Source of the DNA: an uncultured Eubacteriales bacterium
GTDB lineage: Bacteria; Bacillota; Clostridia; Oscillospirales; Oscillospiraceae
Direction of reading: 5' to 3'
DNA length: 7,061 nucleotides
NCBI GenBank assembly: GCA_900549705.1
Contig: URPI01000114.1
Coordinates: 1 to 7,061, forward strand
Positions 1-5,760 of the stretch are shown here, in pieces. A model generated the notes under the pieces. It was not told where the DNA came from, searched no databases, and saw nothing but the letters and a program-made list of their open reading frames with translations. A program made the position numbers and the translations under genes. How positions within the stretch are numbered: position 1 is the stretch's first letter; every line of letters starts with the position of its first letter.

Positions 1-10
1 AATGTTTTTC

Positions 11-39
11 TTGCTATTTTTCAAAACAGTGGCTATAAT
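11..39 (+). promoter_or_regulatory. Sigma-A type promoter of the asparaginase unit
   Basis: A -35 box TTGCTA (11-16) and a perfect -10 box TATAAT (34-39) are separated by exactly 17 bases. Transcription would start near 45-47 and leave a leader of only about 23 bases before the ATG at 69. The AGGAG ribosome binding site (58-62) sits within this leader. No operator palindrome is obvious, but the upstream edge of the window cuts off anything further 5'. Confidence 0.8.
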
Positions 40-68
40 AACATTATTATTGCCAATAGGAGTGCCCT

Positions 69-1061
69 ATGAATAAAAAGAAAATTCGGCTTCTTACTAC
101 CGGCGGAACCATTGCGTCCATGCCCGGCGGGCAGGGACTGGAGCCCCACCGCAGTGACGTGATGGAGCTGGCGCTGGAGCAGCTGCGCAGCTACTATGAA
201 ATAGACGTGGAGGACATCATGTGCCTGGATTCCTCCAACATCACCCCGGAACAGTGGCAGCAGATTGCCACCCGAATTTTTGAAGGCAGAAAAGGAGTGG
301 ACGGCATTGTGGTGTCCCACGGCACCGACACCATGGCCTATACCGCTTCCGCCGTCACCTTTATGCTGCCGGACATCGACATCCCCGTGGTGTTCACCGG
401 CTCCCAGCTGCCGCTGGCAGATATGCTGTCCGACGGTCCCGGCAATTTGCGCACCGCCTTTGCCATGGCCGCCTCCGGCTGTCCCGGCGTATTCGTGGCC
501 TTCGACCGAAAGGTGATGCTGGGCTGCCGCGCCGTGAAGGTGCGTGCTTCCGGCTTCTCCGCATTTGAGAGCGTCAATGCCCGCTACTGCGCCCAAGTCA
601 CCAACCATGGCCTGGTTGTGGACGCATCCGCCCTGCCCGCCCGCCGGGGAGAGCCCCGGCTGTGTCCCCAGGTCAGTCGGGATGTGTTTCTGCTGAAGCT
701 CACCCCCGGTCTCAAGCCCACCATCTTTGAGATGCTGGATGCCATGGGGTATCAGGGCATCGTGATTGAAGCCTTCGGCCTGGGCGGCATCAACGTACTG
801 CACCAGGGGCTGCGGGGCATCCGCCGGGCGGTGGAGGACGGCATCAGCGTGGTGGTCACCACCCAATGCCTGTATGACAGCGCCAACTTGCAGGTGTACC
901 AGGTGGGCAACCAACTGCTGGAACTGGGGGTCATTCAGGGCAGGGACATGACCAGTGAGGCTGCCATGACCAAGCTCATGTGGGCCATCGGCCAGGGCTA
1001 CAGCCCTGATAAAATCAAAGCATTGTTTGGAGAGAATCTAGCAGGAGAGATAGAGAATTAG
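69..1061 (+). CDS. ansA: L-asparaginase, type I-like, cytoplasmic
   Basis: This gene hydrolyses L-asparagine to aspartate and ammonia, supplying nitrogen and carbon from amino acids. The 330-residue product matches the usual length of type I enzymes (about 335). Near the N-terminus is the family signature TTGGTIAS (residues 10-17) with nucleophile Thr14. The substrate-binding DSSNITP segment lies at 54-60, and the second catalytic motif SHGTDTM at 83-89 carries Thr86 and Asp87. Lys157, in the VKVRASGF stretch, is the likely catalytic lysine. The N-terminal catalytic domain spans roughly residues 6-190 and the smaller C-terminal domain about 205-320. There is no signal peptide, so it should act in the cytosol, unlike secreted type II enzymes; the DSSNxTP form is also more type I-like. 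The start is fixed by AGGAG at 58-62, 6 bases upstream. It is the first gene after a strong promoter and is probably co-transcribed with the next gene. The exact substrate preference (asparagine versus glutamine or small peptides) cannot be read from the sequence. Confidence 0.93.
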   Translation: MNKKKIRLLTTGGTIASMPGGQGLEPHRSDVMELALEQLRSYYEIDVEDIMCLDSSNITPEQWQQIATRIFEGRKGVDGIVVSHGTDTMAYTASAVTFMLPDIDIPVVFTGSQLPLADMLSDGPGNLRTAFAMAASGCPGVFVAFDRKVMLGCRAVKVRASGFSAFESVNARYCAQVTNHGLVVDASALPARRGEPRLCPQVSRDVFLLKLTPGLKPTIFEMLDAMGYQGIVIEAFGLGGINVLHQGLRGIRRAVEDGISVVVTTQCLYDSANLQVYQVGNQLLELGVIQGRDMTSEAAMTKLMWAIGQGYSPDKIKALFGENLAGEIEN

Positions 1062-1098
1062 GCGGCGATACCCCGCCGTCTGGCAAAGGAGAGATTGT

Positions 1099-2712
1099 AT
1101 GGATCATATCTACGTTACCGGCCATCGGAACCCGGACACGGATTCCATTGTGGCCGCCATGGCTTATGCAGCACTGCGCAACGCCTGCGGTGACCGGGAA
1201 TATGAGGCTGCCTGCCTGGGTCATGTATCCGATGAAACCCAGATTGTGCTGGATCGCTTCGGCTTCCAGCCACCCACGCGCATTCACAATATGTACACCC
1301 AGGTGCGGGATCTGGATTTTGACAAGCCCCCCATCCTCAGCGCCGCTGTCACCCTGGGGCGGGCATGGCAGCTGCTTTCCGACGACAAAAAGAGCTCTGC
1401 CCTCCCTGTTGCCAACGAGGACGGATCCCTGTACGGTATGCTGTCCCGGGAGGATGTGGCAAGCTACAACATGGATCTGGTATACAAGGGCTATCTTGAT
1501 GATGTCCCTCTGTTTAACGTCCTATCCGTGCTGGAAGGAAAGGTTCTCAACGCCGCCGGTGAAAGCACGGATTCCATTGGCGGTGAGGTGACCATTGCCC
1601 TGCCCAAGAGCCGGGAGAATCTGCTGTTCTCATCCCCAAAGACGGTAGTGCTGTGCGGCCACCAGCCGGATATGATTCGCCGCGCATTGGAGCTGGGGGT
1701 CAACTGCCTGGTGCTGTGCCAGTCCGAGCTGGAGGAGGAACTGCGCAATCTCCCCACCACAACCTGCATCATCTCCACGCCCTTTGATGCTTACTCTGCC
1801 GCCCGTCTGATTTTCCAGTCCACTCCCGTTGGGCGCATCTGCCGCCGGAAGGATTTGGTGTGCTTCCACCTGGAAGACCGGGTGGATGAGGTGCGGGAGC
1901 AGGTGCTGAAATACCGGGAGCACTGCTATCCCATTCTGGACGAAACCGAGAAGGTTGTGGGTGTGCTCACCCGTTATCATCTGCTGCGTCCCCGCCGGAA
2001 ACGGGTGGTGCTGGTTGACCACAACGAGATTGCCCAGTCTGTGCCCGGTCTTGAAGAAGCCGAGATTCTGGAAATCATCGACCATCACCGGCTGGCAGAC
2101 ATTCAGACCAACAATCCCATCACGGTACGCAACGAGCCGGTTGGCTCCACCAACACCATCATTGCCAGTATGTTCCAGGATCGGGGGCTGATGCCCAGCG
2201 AAAAGATGGCAGGCATGATGGCAGCAGCGATTATTTCCGACACAGTTATGTTCAAGTCGCCCACCTGCACCTCCCGGGATGTCCGCATGGCCGAGCGTAT
2301 GGCACGGATTGCAAATGTATCCCTGGACGAGCTGGGCAAAACCATTTTCTCTGCCAGCCTGGGCAACAAAAGCGTGGATGAGCTGCTGTTCATGGACTAT
2401 AAAGAATTTCACATTGCCGGTCACGATTTGGCAGTTGCTCAGATTACCTGTGTGGACAGCCCCAGTATGCTGGAGCGGAAGGACGAATTCCTGGCTCGCA
2501 TGACCAGGGTTGCCCAGGACAAGGGCTTCTCTGCCGTGCTGCTGATGCTTACCGACGTGCTGCTGGAAGGCACCCAGCTGATTTACATCGGTGATGACGA
2601 AACCATCCGCCAGGCCTTTAACGCAGAGCCAAAGGACCACTGCGTCTTTCTGCCCAAGGTCATGAGCCGCAAAAAGCAGGTCATCCCCATGCTCTCCGCC
2701 CTGTGGGGCTAA
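1099..2712 (+). CDS. ppaC: Manganese-dependent inorganic pyrophosphatase with CBS and DRTGG domains (family II, DHH superfamily)
   Basis: This enzyme hydrolyses pyrophosphate to two phosphates in the cytoplasm, pulling biosynthetic reactions forward. At 537 residues it is much longer than plain family II pyrophosphatases (about 310) because a regulatory block splits the DHH domain. The N-terminal metal-binding motif GHRNPDTDS is at 8-16. A CBS domain lies at about 65-130, a DRTGG-like domain at about 150-245 and a second CBS at about 250-298. The DHH domain then resumes with LVDHNE (305-310), the signature IIDHH (326-330), GSTNT (349-353) and ISDT (379-382). The C-terminal DHHA2 domain ends with the phosphate-binding SRKKQ (523-527). 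All expected metal and substrate motifs are present, so it should be active. In characterised relatives the CBS pair binds adenine nucleotides (AMP/ADP inhibit) and DRTGG-containing forms respond to diadenosine polyphosphates; regulation here is inferred from that. The start is set by AAAGGAGA at 1085-1092. The 37-base gap from the asparaginase gene, with no terminator, suggests an operon. Confidence 0.93.
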   Translation: MDHIYVTGHRNPDTDSIVAAMAYAALRNACGDREYEAACLGHVSDETQIVLDRFGFQPPTRIHNMYTQVRDLDFDKPPILSAAVTLGRAWQLLSDDKKSSALPVANEDGSLYGMLSREDVASYNMDLVYKGYLDDVPLFNVLSVLEGKVLNAAGESTDSIGGEVTIALPKSRENLLFSSPKTVVLCGHQPDMIRRALELGVNCLVLCQSELEEELRNLPTTTCIISTPFDAYSAARLIFQSTPVGRICRRKDLVCFHLEDRVDEVREQVLKYREHCYPILDETEKVVGVLTRYHLLRPRRKRVVLVDHNEIAQSVPGLEEAEILEIIDHHRLADIQTNNPITVRNEPVGSTNTIIASMFQDRGLMPSEKMAGMMAAAIISDTVMFKSPTCTSRDVRMAERMARIANVSLDELGKTIFSASLGNKSVDELLFMDYKEFHIAGHDLAVAQITCVDSPSMLERKDEFLARMTRVAQDKGFSAVLLMLTDVLLEGTQLIYIGDDETIRQAFNAEPKDHCVFLPKVMSRKKQVIPMLSALWG

Positions 2713-2714
2713 AC

Positions 2715-2730
2715 GCCCACTTGCGTGGGC
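2715..2730 (+). terminator. Short GC hairpin just after ppaC, possible weak terminator
   Basis: GCCCAC (2715-2720) and GTGGGC (2725-2730) form a perfect 6-bp stem with a 4-base loop, starting 2 bases after the ppaC stop codon. No run of T follows, so it is at best a weak intrinsic terminator. It could instead protect the 3' end of the transcript or be part of the adjacent repeat. The left arm can alternatively pair, over 11 bases, with 2787-2797. Confidence 0.35.
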
Positions 2731-2837
2731 TTAGATAATAGATAAGAGTGAATAAGTAATAATGAATAGATATTTTTCCGGTGTTGGTGGGCGTTTACTT
2801 ATTCACTATTCACTTTTATCTCTTATCTCTTATCTAA
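2731..2837. repeat. AT-rich imperfect inverted repeat (small MITE-like element)
   Basis: The outer arms TTAGATAA (2731-2738) and TTATCTAA (2830-2837) are perfectly complementary. Inside them, AGATAAGAGTGAATA (2740-2754) is complementary to 2807-2821 over 15 bases, with a single G-T pair. The right arm has expanded by short tandem repeats: two ATTCACT-like units around 2801-2813 and two and a half ATCTCTT units around 2818-2836. The element is much richer in A and T than the flanking genes. A terminal inverted repeat of about this size with no coding capacity suggests a small non-autonomous element or a dispersed genomic repeat. No target-site duplication could be confirmed. Confidence 0.55.
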
Positions 2838-2899
2838 TGTGGGGGCTTTTGTAACAGAACAATCCGGTGAGTGGGGTTGACTTCCGCAACCGCCCCTTG

Positions 2900-2923
2900 T
2901 GGTAAAACCATATGTTTTTACCA
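2900..2923. other. Hairpin upstream of holB
   Basis: TGGTAAAA (2900-2907) and TTTTACCA (2916-2923) form a perfect 8-bp inverted repeat around an 8-base centre that contains CATATG. The dyad symmetry would suit either an operator site or an RNA hairpin. No promoter call nearby is strong enough to choose. It also lies immediately next to the tail of the - strand GTAG repeat and may be a degenerate part of it. Confidence 0.35.
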
Positions 2924-2954
2924 TTCAACAAACCGCTCTGTTCCGTCAGCTGGC

Positions 2955-2979
2955 GGGTCGACTGCTAGTCGACCCCTGC
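2955..2979 (-). repeat. REP-like palindrome, diverged GTAG family copy
   Basis: GGGTCGACT (2955-2963) and AGTCGACCC (2967-2975) form a perfect 9-bp stem with a 3-base loop. Read on the - strand, the hairpin is preceded by GCAG (2976-2979), a one-base variant of the GTAG that precedes the four copies near the right end of the window, and it is followed by GCCAGC. On the - strand its downstream flank (2921-2946) matches the flank of the copy at 6782-6804 in 22 of 26 positions, which shows they belong to one family. Confidence 0.65.
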
Positions 2980-3010
2980 AAAACGTTTATTCCAATCAGG
3001 AGACACCATT

Positions 3011-3979
3011 ATGTCCTTTGACGCTTTTCTTGGCAACGAACAACTGAAAAAGAATCTGAGCCGGAGTCTGGCAGCGGGACATATCTCCCATTTCTATCTC
3101 ATCTCCGGCCCGGCAGGGTGCGGAAAGCATACCCTGGCAAAGCTCCTGGCGGCAGCAATTCTGTGCCAGGGGGAGGAGCGCAAGCCCTGCCTGACCTGCC
3201 GCGCCTGCAAAAAGGTGCTGGACGGGGCGCACCCGGACTTCATTACCGTGGATGACCCGGAGAAAAAAACCGTCCCGGTTGACCTCGTTCGGGAGGCACG
3301 GGCGGATATGTATATCCAGCCCAACGAGTCCGACCATAAAATTTACCTCTTTCCCCGGGCGCAGGACATGGGGCTGCCTGGTCAGAATGCGCTGCTGAAG
3401 GTGTTAGAGGAGCCGCCCAGCTATGGCGTGTTCATTCTGTTGGCAGATAACCCAAACAAGCTCCTGCCCACTGTTCGCTCCCGGTGTACAGAACTGAAGC
3501 TCCTGCCCCTGACCAAAGAAGCGGGCGTGTCCGCGCTTCGCCGGGAATTTCCACAGGCCGATGAAAAGGATGTGGAAGCCGCATTTTTGCGCAGCGGCGG
3601 CTATTTGGGTGTCGCAAAGAATCTTCTCAGTGAGGGAGAGCAAATTCCGCCCCAGACGGTGGCACTGCTGGATGCGCTGTGCCGCCGGGATCCCCTGGCA
3701 TTGATGCAGGTTTTGATTCCGCTGGAAAAGTGGAAGCGGGACGGTCTTAGCGAGTTGGTAGACAGTTGGGGCGCGCTGAGCGAAGCAGCGCTGGTGAGCC
3801 GCGCCGGATTGGAAGCCGTCTCCCCGGGCGCACGGCAGCTTGCCGCCGTCTACACCAGCAGGGAGCTGGTAAAAATCCACGCCGCCCTGCAAAAAGCCTC
3901 CCTTTACCTCAAAAGCAATGTGTCCCCCGGTGCCGTGTGTGGGTATCTGGAATGGGAATTGCAGATTGCAAAAAAATAA
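3011..3979 (+). CDS. holB: DNA polymerase III subunit delta' (clamp loader)
   Basis: This is the delta' subunit of the clamp-loader complex, which with delta and tau/gamma opens the beta sliding clamp and loads it onto primed DNA at the replication fork. The 322-residue product has the usual length. The AAA+-like N-terminal part carries a P-loop remnant GPAGCGKHT (33-41). Four cysteines at 52, 60, 63 and 66 form the zinc module of this family. The conserved block NALLKVLEEPP lies at 126-136 and the SRC motif at 157-159 supplies the arginine finger for the neighbouring subunit. The Walker B acids are missing (FPRAQDM at 114-120, where DEA-type residues are usual) and His40 replaces the P-loop Ser/Thr, so it probably does not hydrolyse ATP, as known for many delta' subunits. 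The C-terminal collar domain covers about 215-322. AGGAGA at 2998-3003 sets the start. The gene is followed by ricT, an arrangement also seen in Bacillus (holB-yaaT). Confidence 0.92.
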   Translation: MSFDAFLGNEQLKKNLSRSLAAGHISHFYLISGPAGCGKHTLAKLLAAAILCQGEERKPCLTCRACKKVLDGAHPDFITVDDPEKKTVPVDLVREARADMYIQPNESDHKIYLFPRAQDMGLPGQNALLKVLEEPPSYGVFILLADNPNKLLPTVRSRCTELKLLPLTKEAGVSALRREFPQADEKDVEAAFLRSGGYLGVAKNLLSEGEQIPPQTVALLDALCRRDPLALMQVLIPLEKWKRDGLSELVDSWGALSEAALVSRAGLEAVSPGARQLAAVYTSRELVKIHAALQKASLYLKSNVSPGAVCGYLEWELQIAKK

Positions 3980-4026
3980 GAATCCGACATTTCAGCGTGA
4001 AAACGCTTTACGATAAGGAGAATACC

Positions 4027-5517
4027 ATGGAAGAAGTGCTGAGTCCTGCCCAGGAGGAAACGCTGGAGGTCGTGGACATCCAGTTTCGCCCGGGACAGAA
4101 GATATATTATTTTGACCCCGATGGAGAGCGGTTTGTCCCCGGGGATCATGTAATCATGGATACCGCTCGCGGACTGGAATTCGGTCTGTGTGTCGGCGGT
4201 AACCATACCATCCCCGCCAAGGATGCCATTGCCCCCCTGCGCAAAATCATCCGCCATGCCACAGAGCAGGACGAAAAAACCAACAGCGAAAACCGGGCAC
4301 GGGAGAAGCGGGCTTACGAGATTTGTCTGCAAAAAATCGAGAAGCACGGGCTGGATATGCAGCTGGTCAGCGCAGAATGCGCCTTTGACGGCAGCAAGAT
4401 TCTGTTTTATTTCACCGCTGACGAGCGTGTGGATTTCCGGGAGCTGGTAAAGGATTTGGCCAGTGTCTTCCACACCCGCATTGAGCTGCGCCAGATTGGT
4501 GTGCGTGACAAGGCCAAGATGGTGGGCGGCTTGGGCATCTGTGGCCGTCCCTTCTGCTGCGCCAGCTTCCTGGACGATTTCCAGCCGGTGTCCATCAAAA
4601 TGGCAAAGACCCAAAACCTGAGCCTGAACCCCGCCAAAATTTCCGGCACCTGCGGGCGGCTGATGTGCTGCCTGAAATACGAGCAGGATACCTATGAAAG
4701 CCTGATTCGTTCCAGTCCCAAGCCCGAATCCTTTGTAGATACCCCCGAAGGGCGGGGCACCGTGGTGGATGTGGATATTCTGCGCCAGCGGGTCAAGGTT
4801 CAAATGGAAAATAATCCCGAGACCGTCAATACCTTCTCGAACGAAGACATCGCCGTTCTGCGCAGCGGCAAGGCAAAAAAGAACGACTCGCCCATTCCGG
4901 CGGATTTAGCGCCCATTTCCGGCGGCGGCAAGCGTCCGGCAAAACCCAAGGCAGAGGATACACCGGTGCTGGATGCCATTCGCTTCCGCTATTCCACGGA
5001 ATCCATTGCAGAGGAGCAGGCCGCCGAGCAGCAGCCGGGGACAGCGGAAGCAGAACAGCCCCGAGAAGATCGCCGCCCCCCCAGAGCACGTCAGCCGCGC
5101 CGGGAAGCGGCCCCCGGTTCTGCGGAGTCCCGTCAACCCACCGGCGACCAGCCGCCCCGCGAGGAGCGCCAGCTGCGGGAAAACCGCCGCCCTCGTCGGG
5201 AACGTCCCCGCCGGGAAAATCAAGAGCAGCCTGATGCAGACCAGCAGGGGAGTGTTCCCCGCCCGGAAGATGCCAAGGAGCGTCCGGAACAGGAATCCCC
5301 CGAAAAGCAGCAGGAGCGCCCTCGCCGCAATAACCGGCCTCCCCGCAGACCCAACAATCAAAATGGTCAGCCGCCCAAAGAGCGCCAGAGTGCGGATGCT
5401 GCTCCCCAGGAGGTTGGCGAGAGAAGGCCGCCCAGACGGAACTATAATTACAATCGCAAGCGCAGACCCAAGACTCCCGGTGAACAGGCGGGCGGCGGCA
5501 ATCCCGTCAACCAGTAA
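4027..5517 (+). CDS. ricT: RicT/YaaT-type PSP1 domain protein with long disordered tail
   Basis: RicT (YaaT) is part of the RicA-RicF-RicT complex, which in Bacillus subtilis binds iron-sulfur clusters, works with RNase Y in mRNA maturation and promotes sporulation, competence and biofilm formation. The 496-residue product has the family core in residues 1-280: an N-terminal beta-rich part, a charged helix at about 80-107, and a PSP1 region with the two cysteine motifs CGRPFCC (172-178) and CGRLMCC (209-215), the likely cluster ligands. RicT in Bacillus is about 275 residues, so the stretch from about 285 to 496 is an extension. It is dominated by Arg, Pro, Glu, Gln and Asn, lacks hydrophobic segments, has repeated RRPRR/RPPRR-like units and ends in a basic, Tyr/Asn-containing patch. 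The start at 4027 is chosen because AAGGAGA lies at 4015-4021 and the PSP1 homology begins soon after; the reading frame stays open upstream to 3766, but that part overlaps holB. It lies 47 bases after holB with only a 5-bp GAAA-loop hairpin (3994-4007) between them, so co-transcription is likely. Confidence 0.9.
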   Translation: MEEVLSPAQEETLEVVDIQFRPGQKIYYFDPDGERFVPGDHVIMDTARGLEFGLCVGGNHTIPAKDAIAPLRKIIRHATEQDEKTNSENRAREKRAYEICLQKIEKHGLDMQLVSAECAFDGSKILFYFTADERVDFRELVKDLASVFHTRIELRQIGVRDKAKMVGGLGICGRPFCCASFLDDFQPVSIKMAKTQNLSLNPAKISGTCGRLMCCLKYEQDTYESLIRSSPKPESFVDTPEGRGTVVDVDILRQRVKVQMENNPETVNTFSNEDIAVLRSGKAKKNDSPIPADLAPISGGGKRPAKPKAEDTPVLDAIRFRYSTESIAEEQAAEQQPGTAEAEQPREDRRPPRARQPRREAAPGSAESRQPTGDQPPREERQLRENRRPRRERPRRENQEQPDADQQGSVPRPEDAKERPEQESPEKQQERPRRNNRPPRRPNNQNGQPPKERQSADAAPQEVGERRPPRRNYNYNRKRRPKTPGEQAGGGNPVNQ

Positions 5518-5639
5518 GGCGATGCTTTCCGGTTGGGCAGGGGCGTGTGTTCCGAAAAGCCCACAAAAATGAGCATTTTCAGCCACTCTCCCGGCAGTAG
5601 AGTTCCCCGCCCGGTAGATTCTACCCCCGGTTTCCTATC
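5518..5639. other. 3' untranslated spacer after ricT
   Basis: These 122 bases separate the ricT stop codon from its terminator. They contain only weak dyads: GCTTTCCGG (5524-5532) against CCGAAAAGC (5552-5560) with one mismatch, and GGTAGA/TCTACC around 5613-5625. I see no gene, promoter or recognisable RNA here. A reading frame joined to degV runs through it from 5533 but has no ribosome binding site. Confidence 0.5.
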
Positions 5640-5676
5640 AGAAAGGTGTCTCCCCCACCCGGGGAGACACCTTTCT
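5640..5676 (+). terminator. Intrinsic terminator of the holB-ricT unit
   Basis: A perfect 16-bp inverted repeat (5640-5655 against 5661-5676) with a 5-base loop (CACCC) is capped by a GGGG/CCCC core at the loop end. It is followed by ATTTA, a short U-containing tail. The lower stem is A-rich on the left and T-rich on the right, so part of the stem also supplies the weak-pairing U tract. It lies about 120 bases after ricT and directly before the next promoter, which fits termination of the upstream unit. Confidence 0.85.
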
Positions 5677-5677
5677 A

Positions 5678-5706
5678 TTTACATTTGGCTTGCTTTCTTC
5701 TATAAT
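5678..5706 (+). promoter_or_regulatory. Sigma-A type promoter of degV
   Basis: TTTACA (5678-5683, one mismatch to TTGACA) and a perfect TATAAT (5701-5706) are separated by exactly 17 bases. The -35 box begins one base after the preceding terminator stem. Transcription should start near 5712-5714, giving a leader of about 48 bases that contains the hairpin at 5724-5739 and the ribosome binding site at 5748-5753. Confidence 0.82.
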
Positions 5707-5723
5707 AAGCATGAGAATGAAGC

Positions 5724-5739
5724 GCCCCGCCAGCGGGGC
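5724..5739 (+). promoter_or_regulatory. GC hairpin in the degV leader
   Basis: GCCCCGC (5724-5730) and GCGGGGC (5733-5739) are complementary; allowing for a realistic loop, 6 base pairs would form around a 4-base loop. TTTG follows. The hairpin begins about 11 bases after the inferred transcription start and ends 8 bases before the GGGAGG ribosome binding site (5748-5753). It could stabilise the 5' end of the message or act as a weak attenuator; the short T run argues against efficient termination. Confidence 0.45.
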
Positions 5740-5760
5740 TTTGTATTGGGAGGAACCATC

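Larger units (their letters stand above)
2713..3010. other. Repeat-rich non-coding region between ppaC and holB
   Basis: These 298 bases hold no plausible gene. From left to right they contain a short GC hairpin (2715-2730), an AT-rich imperfect inverted repeat (2731-2837), a second hairpin (2900-2923), a GTAG-family palindrome on the - strand (2955-2979) and the AGGAGA ribosome binding site of holB (2998-3003). I see no convincing promoter for holB. TTGACT at 2877-2882 resembles a -35 box, but the nearest -10-like string (TAAAAC at 2903-2908) is 20 bases away. Base composition is clearly more AT-rich in 2731-2840 than in the neighbouring genes. Confidence 0.7.

Noticed and set aside
33..914. 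293-codon open frame on the - strand opposite the asparaginase gene
   Set aside because: It lies antisense to a gene with full family motifs, its translation is low-complexity Gly/His/Gln/Ala-rich with no recognisable domain, and it is explained by GC-rich third codon positions of the real gene.
1061..1077. GGCGG/CCGCC dyad between the asparaginase gene and ppaC
   Set aside because: It is only 5 bp with no T tract and is expected by chance in GC-rich DNA; not called as a terminator.
1630..2640. 336-codon open frame on the - strand opposite ppaC
   Set aside because: It is a shadow of the pyrophosphatase reading frame with biased Gly/His/Gln composition, with no ribosome binding site and no family motif.
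3994..4007. 5-bp hairpin with GAAA loop between holB and ricT
   Set aside because: The stem is too short and lacks a T run, so it is not a terminator; noted only because GNRA loops are stable. Nothing else supports a function.
3766..4026. Upstream extension of the ricT frame by 87 codons
   Set aside because: It overlaps the end of holB, has no ribosome binding site at the upstream ATG and no PSP1 homology; AAGGAGA at 4015-4021 supports the start at 4027.
3904..4803. 299-codon open frame on the - strand opposite the end of holB and ricT
   Set aside because: It spans two convincing sense genes, and its translation shows no family features; it is a composition artefact.
4973..5572. 199-codon + strand frame overlapping the RicT tail
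   Set aside because: It is an out-of-frame reading of the low-complexity tail, basic and proline-rich with no domain; the PSP1 frame is continuous and intact here.
4906..5586. 226-codon open frame on the - strand, rich in Leu/Ala/Gly and membrane-like
   Set aside because: It is the antisense of the Arg/Pro/Glu-rich RicT tail; the apparent hydrophobicity follows from the complement of those codons, and it has no ribosome binding site.
5533..5760. Upstream extension of degV by 76 codons
   Set aside because: It would translate through the terminator and the promoter; GGGAGG at 5748-5753 and the DegV homology place the start at 5761.
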